Position numbers and translations under genes: made by a program
In this document: positions 17,541 through 26,447 of the stretch, one piece after another
Layout of the letters: every line of letters begins with the position of its first letter
Numbering within the stretch: position 1 is the stretch's first letter
The notes under the pieces: generated by a model
The model's input: the letters and a program-made list of their open reading frames with translations, nothing else
The model's database searches: none
Told to the model about the DNA's origin: nothing
DNA from: Salinispora vitiensis
GTDB lineage: Bacteria > Actinomycetota > Actinomycetes > Mycobacteriales > Micromonosporaceae
Assembly: GCF_000378825.1 (NCBI RefSeq)
Contig: NZ_KB900388.1
Location: forward strand, 1,425,947-1,489,946
DNA: 64,000 nucleotides
Reading direction: 5' to 3'

Positions 17541-20105
17541 CTACTCCACGGCGACGGCGGCTTCCGCGGGCCGGGCGAGCATCACCCGGCGTCCGGGCAG
17601 CAGGGTGGCGGCGAAGGCGAGCACCGCCGCGCCCGCCACCACGGCCAGGTAGATCCAGAATGGCCCCGAGGGTACCGGTCGCCCCAGCACCACGATGCTG
17701 AACGGCAGCAGGGTGGCGATGGAGGCGATAGTGCCGAGCACCACCCCGATGACGGTGATCGTGCCCGCCTCCACGCCAAGCATCAGCAGGGACTGCCGCC
17801 GGGTGGCGCCGATGAGTCGCTGCATGCCCAGTTCCCGGCGGCGACCGGCGGTCGCCACGATCAGGGTGTTCGCCACCGAGATCAAGGTGTAGCCGGCGAC
17901 CAACGCGACGAGCAGGTAGTTGACCCACGCCAGGGTCTTGGTGCGTTCGGCGAAGGTGGTGATCGCCTCGCGTCCCTCGATCATGGTGCCGGGGTTGCCG
18001 GCGACCTCCTCCCACAGATTAGCCACCAACGTGTCCCGGTCGGTGCCGGGCTCGGCGGTGACGAGGATCTGTCGGGACAGTCCGGTGGTGCTGTGCGCGG
18101 CGAGCAGGTCGGCGGGGAGCAGGATCGTCTCGTAGCCCTCCTTGGCCGGGTAGAGCGCCACCACCCGCAGGTCCACCGCCGACCGGTCGCCGAGCCGTAG
18201 GGTGATCTGGTCGCCGACGCCGATGTTGAGGTTCTTCCCGGCGACCTCGGGCAGCGCCACCGCGTCGCCGGTGAGGTCACCCAGGTTTCCGGCGCTGGTC
18301 CGTACGCCGGTGATGGTGGCGGCGCTGGCCCCGCTCACGCCCTGCAACGGCCAGGGTGACTCGACGTGCGACCCGTCGTACGGCTTGTTGATCCAGCCGG
18401 CGCTGGTGACGTACGCCGACGCCGCCTCGACGCCCGGCGCGGAGCGGATCGCCTCGACGGCGTCGGCGGGGAACCCGCCGGTGGTGGAGCTGAGCACCAC
18501 GTCGGCACGGAGATTCTCGGAGTAGTAACGCTCGGCGGCCTCGTTCTGGGTGGTCTGGAGGTAGAAGTTGGCCACCGCCAGCGCCACCGCCAGCATGATC
18601 GGGGTGACCGCAGCGGCCACCCGGACCGCCCGCGTCCGCACGTTGATCGTGCCGAGGTAGCCGGCGAGCCCGAAGAACGCCCGCACCGGCAGGCTCAGTA
18701 CGGCCGCGAGGAGCCGGGTCAGCCCCGGGCTGATCAATGCGATTGAGATCGCCCAGCACATCACCGCCGGCCCGGCGGTGGCCGAGGCCACCGGCCCCTC
18801 CATCACGATCGCCGTCACCAGGATCAACGCGAATCCGCCGGCGAAGAAGAGGAGGGAGAACAGCACCCGGGGCCAACTGACCCACTTGCGCTGCAGGGCC
18901 GCCTCAGCGATGCCAGCAGTCGGGCGGATCTTGGAGGGGCGTCGACCGGCGACGGAGGCGGCCACCAGAGCGGCGAAGATCCCGATGGCGGGCGCGGCAA
19001 GGTAGGGAATGAAGCCCTGGTGGAACTCGACCACCGGCGAGATGACCCCGGCCGCCGAGACCAGGCGGTAGAGCAACGGACCCAGGAACACCCCCGGGAC
19101 GCAGCCGAGGATCGCCGCGCCGACCGCGACCACGAGCGCCTCGCGACGCACCATTGTGCGGATCTGCCGCGGCGTCGCGCCGATGGAGCGCAGCAGGGCG
19201 ACTTCCTGCTGCCGCTGCTGCACTGACAGGCCCAGAGTGCTGGCGATCACGAAGATCGCCACGAAGACCGTCATCCCGCCGAAGACGCCGGCGAGCGGGA
19301 TGAGCTGCGCCTGCCCGCCGACCGCCTCGGGGAACTCGGCCACCCCGCGGTCGTCGCCGGTGAGGACCACCAGCTTACGGTCGGCGAGGGTCTGTTCGAT
19401 CCGGTCGCGCAGATCCGCCATGTCGGCGCCGGGCTTCGCCAGCACACCGATCGCGTCGGCGCTACCGGCGTGCGGGTTGAGCCGCCGCTCGTCGTCGCCG
19501 GAGAAGAAGAGCGCGGACTGGCTCGGCTCGCCTGGCGGCGCGGCGATGCCGGTCACCTGGAAGGAGGAGGTGGCGCCGCCGACCACGATGTCAACCCGGT
19601 CACCGACTCCCACCTGCGCCAGCCGCGCCACCCTCCGGTCCAGGACAACCTGACCAGCCTGGGTGGGTGGCCTCCCGTCCAGGGTGTACGGCCCGAGCTC
19701 GGCCGACTCCCAGGTGTGGCCCAGCGATCCGGACCCGACGATCACCGGTGCCCCATCGCGGACAACGGTGGCGGTGAAGGACGCCTCAGCGATGGCCCGT
19801 TCGACCCCGGGCACCTCCTGGATCTTGCTGACCAACGCCGGATCGATCCAGTACCGCTCGGCCAGCGGGACCGACTTGAGGTTCTTGGTGTCCTGTGGGT
19901 CCTCCTTGGGCACGCCATAGGTCTGCTTGCCGCTGACCACCACGTCTGCCGCCGCGAGCCGCTGCGGCGGGACCGCCAACCGAACGCCGGTCTCCATCAA
20001 CCCGCCACTGGCGACAATCAGCGCCACGCCGAAGAAGACCGCGAGGAAGGTCGCCATGAACGCGAGCCTGCGGTAGCGCAGGGTGCGCCACGCGAGGTGC
20101 ATCAT
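17541..20105 (-). CDS. FtsX-family ABC transporter permease (MacB/LolC-like, two-module)
   Basis: An 854-residue permease starting at ATG 20105 or the adjacent ATG, overlapping the ATPase stop (ATGA). An N-terminal helix (RYRRLAFMATFLAVFFGVAL) is followed by a large extracytoplasmic domain, three helices of a first FtsX module (about residues 270-420), further helices, a second periplasmic-type domain and a second FtsX module at the C-terminus. Duplicated FtsX permeases of this size are common in actinomycetes and usually export lipids or hydrophobic peptides/antibiotics. It ends close to a hairpin terminator. Confidence 0.9.
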   Translation of the reverse strand: MMHLAWRTLRYRRLAFMATFLAVFFGVALIVASGGLMETGVRLAVPPQRLAAADVVVSGKQTYGVPKEDPQDTKNLKSVPLAERYWIDPALVSKIQEVPGVERAIAEASFTATVVRDGAPVIVGSGSLGHTWESAELGPYTLDGRPPTQAGQVVLDRRVARLAQVGVGDRVDIVVGGATSSFQVTGIAAPPGEPSQSALFFSGDDERRLNPHAGSADAIGVLAKPGADMADLRDRIEQTLADRKLVVLTGDDRGVAEFPEAVGGQAQLIPLAGVFGGMTVFVAIFVIASTLGLSVQQRQQEVALLRSIGATPRQIRTMVRREALVVAVGAAILGCVPGVFLGPLLYRLVSAAGVISPVVEFHQGFIPYLAAPAIGIFAALVAASVAGRRPSKIRPTAGIAEAALQRKWVSWPRVLFSLLFFAGGFALILVTAIVMEGPVASATAGPAVMCWAISIALISPGLTRLLAAVLSLPVRAFFGLAGYLGTINVRTRAVRVAAAVTPIMLAVALAVANFYLQTTQNEAAERYYSENLRADVVLSSTTGGFPADAVEAIRSAPGVEAASAYVTSAGWINKPYDGSHVESPWPLQGVSGASAATITGVRTSAGNLGDLTGDAVALPEVAGKNLNIGVGDQITLRLGDRSAVDLRVVALYPAKEGYETILLPADLLAAHSTTGLSRQILVTAEPGTDRDTLVANLWEEVAGNPGTMIEGREAITTFAERTKTLAWVNYLLVALVAGYTLISVANTLIVATAGRRRELGMQRLIGATRRQSLLMLGVEAGTITVIGVVLGTIASIATLLPFSIVVLGRPVPSGPFWIYLAVVAGAAVLAFAATLLPGRRVMLARPAEAAVAVE

Positions 20106-20908
20106 CTGAACCCGCCCCGGCCGGTGGACTGCGGCGCGCGGCCCTGCTGCCATGCGGTCAGGTGCGTCATCCGCTCCGCCACCACCTCGGCGGTCGGGTC
20201 CTCCAGCTCACCGACGAACTGCCCGTCGGCAAGGAACAACACCCGATCCGCAGCGGAGGCGGCGACCGGATCGTGGGTCACCATAATGATCGTCTGACCG
20301 CTCGCCGCCGTCTCCCGGAGCAACTGCAGCACCTCACTGCTGGTCTGAGTGTCCAGCGCGCCGGTCGGCTCGTCGGCGAAGATAACCGCCGGCCGCATGA
20401 TGAGCGCACGCGCGATCGCAACCCGCTGCTGCTGACCACCGGAGAGCTCACTCGGAAGGTGCTTGCGTCGCTCGGCCAGCCCCACCCGACCCAGCACCTC
20501 CACCACGGAGGAGCGATCCGGCCGCCGGCCGGCCAGCCGAAACGGCAAACCCACGTTCTGCTCGACGTTCAGCGCCGGCATCAGGTTGAACGCCTGAAAA
20601 ATGAAACCAACCCGGTCCCGGCGCAGCCGAGTGAGCTGGTTCTCATCCATCCCGTTGAGTTCCTTGCCGTCCAGCACCACCGAGCCGGACGAGGGCACGT
20701 CAAGCCCCGCCGCACAGTGCAGGAAGGTGCTCTTACCAGAGCCCGAGGGCCCCATCACCGCCGTGAAGCTACCCCGCGAAAAGCTCATCGTCACGCCCCG
20801 CAGTGCCTCGACCCGGTTCCCGCCACGCCCGTACGCCTTACGCACGTCGTCCAGCCACACAGCGTTCGCGTCGTCAACCGAGGTACGCCGGTCCTTGTTC
20901 CTGTTCAC
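20102..20908 (-). CDS. ABC transporter ATPase (MacB/LolD type)
   Basis: A 268-residue ATPase beginning at GTG 20908, where GGGGAG precedes the start; the open frame extends upstream to 21022 but that part is not protein-like. Walker A GPSGSGKST, signature LSGGQQQRVAIARAL, Walker B VIFADEPTGALD and the H-loop MVTHDPVAA are all intact. The family energises FtsX-type permeases such as the one encoded immediately downstream with ATGA overlap. Confidence 0.9.
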   Translation of the reverse strand: MNRNKDRRTSVDDANAVWLDDVRKAYGRGGNRVEALRGVTMSFSRGSFTAVMGPSGSGKSTFLHCAAGLDVPSSGSVVLDGKELNGMDENQLTRLRRDRVGFIFQAFNLMPALNVEQNVGLPFRLAGRRPDRSSVVEVLGRVGLAERRKHLPSELSGGQQQRVAIARALIMRPAVIFADEPTGALDTQTSSEVLQLLRETAASGQTIIMVTHDPVAASAADRVLFLADGQFVGELEDPTAEVVAERMTHLTAWQQGRAPQSTGRGGFR

Positions 20909-20952
20909 CTCATGCTCCCCGCAGAAGAAGTCGCCGAACGGCGTGGGTACAT

Positions 20953-21022
20953 ATTCACGGTATGAATCGAGCAGGCGCCATTCTATGGAGCTAATGACCC
21001 GAATTAGTGGGCCTAGGCCCAC
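20953..21022. promoter_or_regulatory. Two palindromes upstream of the FtsX-type ABC operon
   Basis: ATTCA-CGGTA-TGAAT (953-967) is an AT-rich inverted repeat 45 bases upstream of the ATPase start, and GTGGGCCTAGGCCCAC (21007-21022) is a perfect 16-base palindrome about 100 bases upstream. Both are good candidates for repressor or response-regulator sites controlling the exporter; the second has no loop and is a poor terminator for the upstream thioesterase operon. Function inferred. Confidence 0.5.
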
Positions 21023-21139
21023 CTCCGGACCGACCGCACCGGGCCAGCTCGCCTGGGTAGACCCGGTTGAGGTGCTGCTCGACGGTGCTCACCGATTACG
21101 GACGTCACCCTGCCACCGTCGTCCCGGCTACCCGGTCGG

Positions 21140-21907
21140 CTAGCTGGGCAACAGCCGCTCCAGCTCGGCGCGGATCAGCCGGATCACTTCGCTGGCATGG
21201 TCGTTGAGATAGAAGTGCCCGCCGGGGTACACCTGGACATCGCACTCAGCGGTGGTGTGCCGACACCAGTCGTGCGCCTCGTCCAGGGTGGTCATCGGGT
21301 CGGCGTCGCCGGTGAGCACGGTGATCGGGGCGTCCAGCCGTTGGTCCGGGTCAGCCCGGTAGGTCTCCACCGCCTTGTAGTCCCCCCGCACCGCGGGCAG
21401 GATCATCGGCAGCAGGTCCGGATCGCCCAACACCCGCGGATCCGAGCCGCTCAGCCTGCCCAGCTCCCGCAGCACCCCGGCATCATCCCGGGTGTGCACG
21501 TACCGCTCATCACGAGCCCGGGACGGGGCCCGACGACCGGAGACGAACAGTCGCAGCGGCGGTCGGCTCGTCCGCAGTTGCAGCCGCAGTCCCACCTCGT
21601 AGGCGAGCACCGCACCCATGCTGTGGCCAAAGAGCGCAAGCGGCCGGTCCAGCCACGGCCGCAGCGCGTTGAACACCCCGTCAGCCAGGTCGGTAACCGA
21701 ATCCAGCACCGGCTCATGCCGGCGGTCCTGCCGGCCCGGGTACTGGATCGCCAGCACGTCAACGGTGGGCGACAGGGCCTTGGAGACCGGAAACAGGTAA
21801 CTGGCCGAACCACCAGCATGCGGCAGTGCCACCAGCCGGATCGCGCTGGACGGCGCCGGATGAAACCGCCGCACCCAGGGGTCGTTCTCGAGGGTTGCCG
21901 TCATCAC
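21140..21907 (-). CDS. Type II thioesterase (GrsT/RifR family)
   Basis: A 255-residue alpha/beta hydrolase with LPHAGGSASYLF near the N-terminus, the diagnostic IQYPGRQDR motif, the nucleophile Ser96 in FGHSMGAV, and C-terminal GGHFYL carrying the catalytic His. Type II thioesterases remove stalled or wrong acyl groups from carrier proteins of polyketide or nonribosomal peptide synthases. No such synthase is in the window. It overlaps the upstream efflux gene by four bases, so it is co-expressed with an exporter, consistent with a natural-product link. The start may be GTG 21907 or ATG 21904. Confidence 0.88.
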   Translation of the reverse strand: MMTATLENDPWVRRFHPAPSSAIRLVALPHAGGSASYLFPVSKALSPTVDVLAIQYPGRQDRRHEPVLDSVTDLADGVFNALRPWLDRPLALFGHSMGAVLAYEVGLRLQLRTSRPPLRLFVSGRRAPSRARDERYVHTRDDAGVLRELGRLSGSDPRVLGDPDLLPMILPAVRGDYKAVETYRADPDQRLDAPITVLTGDADPMTTLDEAHDWCRHTTAECDVQVYPGGHFYLNDHASEVIRLIRAELERLLPS

Positions 21908-23622
21908 TGGCCCCTTACGGATCGACGCTGCGGATATCCCCGCAGCGGGAGGTCTGGAGCGGGATACTTCCGTGCCGACGCGACCGCCGAGTCGGCATCC
22001 AGCAGAGCGCCTCTGCGTACCGTGGGCGGGCGCGAGGCGAGGTCAACCGGGCCGATGCCCTCCGGCCACGGGTCGCTCGACCCGTCGAGCGGGCTCTGCC
22101 CGGGCACCGACACACCCACGTTGCGTAACAGCACGGCCGCCAGGAGCGCCGTCACCAGCAAGATGCCGGCCGAGACGATCGCGGCGACCCGCAACTCGTC
22201 GGTGAAGGCCGCCCGCGCTAGCGTCACCAGGGTGTCCGCTGCGGTGGTGGAGAGCGTCCGGCTCTGCACCAGCGCGCCGCCCAGAGTCTCCCGGGCGCCG
22301 GCCCATGCCTCCGATGGCACCCCGTCCGGTGCTTCGCCGGAGAGTTCCCGCCGGTAGACGTACGCGCCGATGCTGCCGAGGATCGCGACGCCGAGCGCCG
22401 CACCGAACTGGCTGCCGGTCTCGGAGAGTCCGGCAGCGGCACCGGCCCGCTCCGGGGGCGCGGTAGAGACGATCAGCTCCGCGCTCAGCGTCAGCACCAT
22501 GGCGACACCACCCGCCATCAACGCCTGGCCGAGCACCGCGGGGGCCAGGCCCGACTCGTCGCCGACCTGGGCGAGCACCACGCAACCGGCGGTCGCCACC
22601 AGCAGGCCACCGGCGGCGACGTAGGCGCGCTTGAAGCGCTGGGCGAGCATCGGGGCCAGCACGGCTGCGCCGATGCCCGCCGCACCGGCGGCCGGCAGTG
22701 ACCATAGGCCGGCGGTGAACGGGCGCAGCCCGAGCACCAACTGGAGGTACTGGCTGATGAAGAACATGAACCCGACCAGCGCGAAGTTGGCGAGCACATT
22801 CATCACCACCGCCGCGCTGAACGGCGGGGCCCGGAACAGCCGGACATCGATCACCGGGTCGTCGAGGCGCCGCTGCCGCAACACGAAGACGGCCAGGAAG
22901 GTCAGTCCGGCGACCACGCCGGCCACCGGCGGCCAGCCGATGCCGTCCTCGGCGAACTGTTTGACACCCCAGATCATGGGTAGCACCGCGACGAACGCCA
23001 GTACTGTGCTCAGCAGGTCGGGCCGCCCGGCGGCCGCGTTGCGGAACTCGGGCAGCAGCAACGGCGCCAGGATCAGCAGGAGCAGCATGATCGGCACGTT
23101 GATCTCGAAGACGGCGCCCCAGGAGAAGTACTGGAGCAGCGCGCCGCCGGCAACCAGGCCGATGACCCCACCGGCGGAGAAGCCGGCCGCCCACACCCCG
23201 ATCGCGGCCCGTCGCTCGTTCTCGTCGTGGAACATGTTGCGGATCAACGACATGGTGGACGGCATGAGCGTCGCACCGGCGGCGCCCATCACCGCCCGGG
23301 TGCCGATCAGCATGCCGGGGCTGGTGGAGAGGGCCGTCGCCACGGACGCCACACCAAACACCGCGGCGCCGATCATCAGCAGTCGCCGGCGCCCGATCCG
23401 GTCCCCCAGCGTCCCCATCGGAATCAGCAGGCCGGCCAGCACAAAAGCGTAGACGTCGGTGATCCAGAGGAGTTGGCTACTGGTCGGCTCAAGGTCCGCC
23501 GTGATGAACGGCAGCGCGTACGACAGCACGGTCATATCCATGCTGATGATCAGTGTCACCATGACGAGTACCGCGAGACCGCTCCACTCGCGGCGGCCGG
23601 CCTTTGCCTGCCCTGTAACCAT
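21904..23622 (-). CDS. DHA2-family MFS efflux pump (14 helices, EmrB/QacA-like)
   Basis: A 572-residue membrane protein with about fourteen hydrophobic helices, the motif A loop LGDRIGRRRLLM and a motif C-like region with ALMAGGVAM. The family exports drugs and self-made antibiotics by proton antiport. It is first in an operon with the type II thioesterase and divergent from a TetR gene; the palindrome TATCCACGCGGATA lies 23 bases upstream of its start. The C-terminal 60 residues are hydrophilic and cytosolic. Confidence 0.9.
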   Translation of the reverse strand: MVTGQAKAGRREWSGLAVLVMVTLIISMDMTVLSYALPFITADLEPTSSQLLWITDVYAFVLAGLLIPMGTLGDRIGRRRLLMIGAAVFGVASVATALSTSPGMLIGTRAVMGAAGATLMPSTMSLIRNMFHDENERRAAIGVWAAGFSAGGVIGLVAGGALLQYFSWGAVFEINVPIMLLLLILAPLLLPEFRNAAAGRPDLLSTVLAFVAVLPMIWGVKQFAEDGIGWPPVAGVVAGLTFLAVFVLRQRRLDDPVIDVRLFRAPPFSAAVVMNVLANFALVGFMFFISQYLQLVLGLRPFTAGLWSLPAAGAAGIGAAVLAPMLAQRFKRAYVAAGGLLVATAGCVVLAQVGDESGLAPAVLGQALMAGGVAMVLTLSAELIVSTAPPERAGAAAGLSETGSQFGAALGVAILGSIGAYVYRRELSGEAPDGVPSEAWAGARETLGGALVQSRTLSTTAADTLVTLARAAFTDELRVAAIVSAGILLVTALLAAVLLRNVGVSVPGQSPLDGSSDPWPEGIGPVDLASRPPTVRRGALLDADSAVASARKYPAPDLPLRGYPQRRSVRGQ

Positions 23623-23644
23623 GAACGAAAGCTACCCCGATTTT

Positions 23645-23658
23645 TATCCACGCGGATA
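23645..23658. promoter_or_regulatory. Inverted repeat between efflux pump and TetR gene, likely operator
   Basis: TATCC-ACGC-GGATA, perfect 5-base arms with a 4-base centre, in the 83-base divergent gap. The position and size suit a TetR-type repressor blocking the efflux promoter. It is among the few AT-containing stretches there. Confidence 0.55.
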
Positions 23659-23705
23659 GATCTGGTGGGTGAATAAGGGGGTGGTTCCGAGTAGGGTGGA
23701 CGCCC

Positions 23706-24131
23706 GTGGCGTCATCGGAAACGCCTGCTGGTAGGGCCAGGAACTGCCTCTACAAGCGCGGCTACACGCACACCACCGCCCGCGACATCGTCGCCGCCTC
23801 GGACACCAACCTGGCGTCGATCGGCTACCACTTCGGCTCCAAGGAGGCGCTGCTAACCGCAGCGCTGATGCAGGCCTTCGAGGAGTGGGGCGACGAGATT
23901 GACCGGGTGCTGCACGACGGCACCCAGCCCGACCTGATGGACCGACTGGAATCGATGTGGACCGGCCTGGTCGAGTCGTTCGCCACGCAACGGCCGCTCT
24001 GGGTCGCCGAAATCGAGGCATTCGAGCTGGCCGAGCGCCTTCCGGAGTTGCGGGAGCAACTGGCGGAAAGCTACGCCCGTGCCCGCCCCGCGGTACCCGG
24101 CCAGTCCTCTCTCAGAAAAGAGTGGGTGTAG
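23706..24131 (+). CDS. TetR-family regulator, apparently C-terminally truncated
   Basis: A 141-residue protein from GTG 23706. Residues about 15-50 hold the TetR recognition region: YKRGYTHTTARDIVAASDTN followed by IGYHFGSKEALL, which is the classic HTH. The start is short, with helix 1 only partly present, and the C-terminal ligand-binding domain ends about 50-60 residues before the usual 190-210, after ELREQLAESYARARPAV. A small deletion or frameshift at the 3' end is likely; the last dozen residues look unlike the family. If functional it would repress the divergent efflux pump. Confidence 0.75.
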   Translation: MASSETPAGRARNCLYKRGYTHTTARDIVAASDTNLASIGYHFGSKEALLTAALMQAFEEWGDEIDRVLHDGTQPDLMDRLESMWTGLVESFATQRPLWVAEIEAFELAERLPELREQLAESYARARPAVPGQSSLRKEWV

Positions 24132-24242
24132 CACCCGTTTCAACCGAGTACCACCCAAAAAAATACCTGGAACGATACGCTCGCGCTTTGCACACGAGAC
24201 GTGACCACACCCGATGGATCGATCAACTTTGGAGGTAAGTCC

Positions 24243-24959
24243 GTGTCGTGGATCACCGGCGTCTTGGACACCCTGTCCGGCCTTCCGACGCCGGTGGTCC
24301 TGCTGGCCGCCGCCGCGTTCAGCACCGCCGAGTCGGGGCTGGGCGTCGGAATCGTCGTCCCCGGGGAGACCGTCGTCCTGGTACTCGGTGCCGCGATGGA
24401 CAGCCCGGTCGCCCTCATCTGCCTCTTCCTGGTCGTGGGCGTGGCGAACTCCGCCGGCGACCACATCGGCTATCTCCTCGGCCGCCGCTACGGCCAACGC
24501 CTACGCGACACCTACCCCGGCCGCCAGATCAGTGCCGCGAACTGGGACCGCGCGATGGGGGCACTACAACGCTACGGCGCGTGGGCGGTGTTCCTGACCC
24601 GGCTGCTGCCCATCGTCCGTACCCTCACCCCGGCCACCGCCGGGATGGCGAAGGTGCCGTACCAGCGCTTCCTTCCCGCCTCCCTCGCCGGGGCCTACCT
24701 GTGGTCGGCGCTGTACGTGTTTGCCGGCGCGCTGGCCGGCGCCTCCGTGGAACGCATCGAAACGGTCATCGGCAACACCGGCACAGCCCTCCTGGTGGTC
24801 CTGGTGGTCCTGGCGCTGGTGGTGTTCCGGCAACGGCGCCGGCGGGCTGCGGCGGTGGCGTCGTCCACCGTCCCGCTCGTTCGGCGGTCCGCGGTGCCCG
24901 CGCACGGCGACGAGACCGGCGTAGACTGCGGGCCCCCGGCTGGTGGTGAGCGGGGATAG
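24243..24959 (+). CDS. DedA-family membrane protein
   Basis: A 238-residue protein from GTG 24243, with GGAGG about 8 bases upstream. The DedA/SNARE-associated signature is clear: PGETVVLVLGA, a GDHIGYLLGRRYG block, then FLTRLLPIVRTLTPATAGMA with the conserved Arg and Pro residues of the re-entrant region, and two later helices. DedA proteins move lipid carriers such as undecaprenyl phosphate or phospholipids across the membrane. The C-terminal 45 residues are basic and low in complexity. It stands alone, convergent with the cyclase operon. Confidence 0.9.
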   Translation: MSWITGVLDTLSGLPTPVVLLAAAAFSTAESGLGVGIVVPGETVVLVLGAAMDSPVALICLFLVVGVANSAGDHIGYLLGRRYGQRLRDTYPGRQISAANWDRAMGALQRYGAWAVFLTRLLPIVRTLTPATAGMAKVPYQRFLPASLAGAYLWSALYVFAGALAGASVERIETVIGNTGTALLVVLVVLALVVFRQRRRRAAAVASSTVPLVRRSAVPAHGDETGVDCGPPAGGERG

Positions 24960-25181
24960 GCCATGTTCGACAGGGCTTTCCAGTTGGGCAGCAGCGGCGG
25001 CTGCGACGGATCCCGCAGCCCGGCGCTGGCCGTGACCAATACTTTCTCGACCCCGCCGGTCGGTGCGCGACACCTCGATGACTCCGAGCCCCGCCCATCG
25101 GCCGACGGAGGTGAGTCCGGCGCCGTCGGAGCCGGTGCCCTACGCCTCCTGGCACCATCTCGGCGACACCGGCCCGGCTCA

Positions 25182-25691
25182 TCAGACCAGCCCGGCCACG
25201 AGCCACGCCAACACTCCGAGGACCAGAAGTCGGATCGACCACGTCACGTAGGCGAACTTTCGACTCGCCACCAGGTGCGCCGCCCAGACGTGTCCCGCCA
25301 GCATCCGGGCGGTGGCCTCATCATCCACGGTGGTCGCCAACCAAGCATCAACGAATCCCTGGCTGTTGCGTCCGTAGCGCTCGGCTACGTACGCGAAGTG
25401 GTGTAGCGGCTCCGACGCCGCCGCCTGTCGTCTCGGCATCAGCGTGTGCAACGCGAGGAGCGCACTCGTCGCGGCCGCAACCGCGGAAAACACCGGGAGC
25501 ATCGGCGACCAGGACGGACCCGTCCCGGTCAGGAAGCCCTGGCCGGACCAGAGGCTGCCACCCAGGAGCCCGGCCGCGGCCAGGACCGCAGCCGCCTTAA
25601 CATCGGCGAACCGAATCGACTCGTGCAGCTGCTGGAGGGCGTTCCATCCCGCTTCGCTCTGCAAGCCGGAGGAGCGGAGTCCCCCCGTCAC
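25182..25691 (-). CDS. Pycsar-type membrane effector (PycTM-like)
   Basis: A 169-residue protein. The N-terminus carries WNALQQLHESIRFADVKAAA running into the first membrane helix; an A-D-x-K-A-A just before the helix is the hallmark of the PycTM effector domain. Membrane segments fall at about residues 33-50, 62-84 and 149-168, with a cytoplasmic region between the last two containing HHFAYVAERYG. Known PycTM proteins are triggered by cyclic pyrimidine nucleotides and damage the inner membrane of phage-infected cells. It is the last gene of an operon whose first gene is a class III nucleotide cyclase, and its start overlaps the preceding stop by four bases. Confidence 0.78.
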   Translation of the reverse strand: MTGGLRSSGLQSEAGWNALQQLHESIRFADVKAAAVLAAAGLLGGSLWSGQGFLTGTGPSWSPMLPVFSAVAAATSALLALHTLMPRRQAAASEPLHHFAYVAERYGRNSQGFVDAWLATTVDDEATARMLAGHVWAAHLVASRKFAYVTWSIRLLVLGVLAWLVAGLV

Positions 25692-26446
25692 GAGCCGACC
25701 CGGTCGCTCGGGTCCCCCAGCTGGCTGGCGAGGTCGGTGCGGTCGAAGCTACGGAATACCCGATCGAGCTGGCCGATCAGGTGCCGACGCTCGTCCGCAC
25801 TGAGACCGGCGACAAACTTTCCGATAAGCACACTGATCGGGTCGTCCTCGACCTGCGGGGACTCAGGCACCCGCTCACCACCGCCGAGTTGGGCGGCGAT
25901 CGTATCGAAGACCGGGTCCGCCATGCTCCGAAGATCCGCCGGGTGGTGGAGATGCCAGTACATCCGCGCTATGTCCGGCCTACCGAAGATCTCGTCCCGC
26001 AGCCACCGAAGCTGACGCAGTTCGTCTCCGCGACGCTGCTTTTCCAGGGTCGCACGTCGTTCGGCCTCCTCCCAGGCGGCGGTCACAGCGAGCGCCTCGG
26101 CCGGCACGGCGATCCGGACCCGCAGCTGGGTGAGGACCAGACTGGTCTGCGGCACGGCGATCTCGGCCGCGCCCCTGGCATTGATGAGGTCAGCCAGGTG
26201 GCCCGCATCAGTGACGCGCCGGGAGGCAGCCCACCGGGCGAGGTGGTCCCAGGCAAAGGCACGAACCTTGGCCTCGGCCTCCGGCTCCCGTCCCCGCCAC
26301 CCAACGGTCGCCTCCACCTGAAAGTTCGCGCCGGGCAGCGAGCTGGCCAGGGTGGCCGGAAACGCGTGTGACAAGTACGGGATGGGAGAGTGCTTGTCGT
26401 TCCCGGCCATCCACTCCCGGGAGACGCCCCGCAACAGATTACGCAT
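25688..26446 (-). CDS. Unknown protein of the cyclase-effector operon
   Basis: A 252-residue soluble protein I do not recognise. Residues 40-115 look like an alpha/beta domain (FQVEATVGWRG; then LNARGAAEIAVPQTSLVL-like strand with VRIAVPAEAL), followed by a charged helix AAWEEAERRATLEKQRRGDE that could be a coiled coil, and a helical C-terminus. The strand-then-coiled-coil order is faintly reminiscent of SPFH/band-7 proteins, but no membrane anchor is present and I would not assign it. It begins one base after the STAND-like stop, and the PycTM-like gene overlaps its end, so it belongs to the same operon. Confidence 0.7.
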   Translation of the reverse strand: MRNLLRGVSREWMAGNDKHSPIPYLSHAFPATLASSLPGANFQVEATVGWRGREPEAEAKVRAFAWDHLARWAASRRVTDAGHLADLINARGAAEIAVPQTSLVLTQLRVRIAVPAEALAVTAAWEEAERRATLEKQRRGDELRQLRWLRDEIFGRPDIARMYWHLHHPADLRSMADPVFDTIAAQLGGGERVPESPQVEDDPISVLIGKFVAGLSADERRHLIGQLDRVFRSFDRTDLASQLGDPSDRVGS

Positions 26447-26447
26447 C

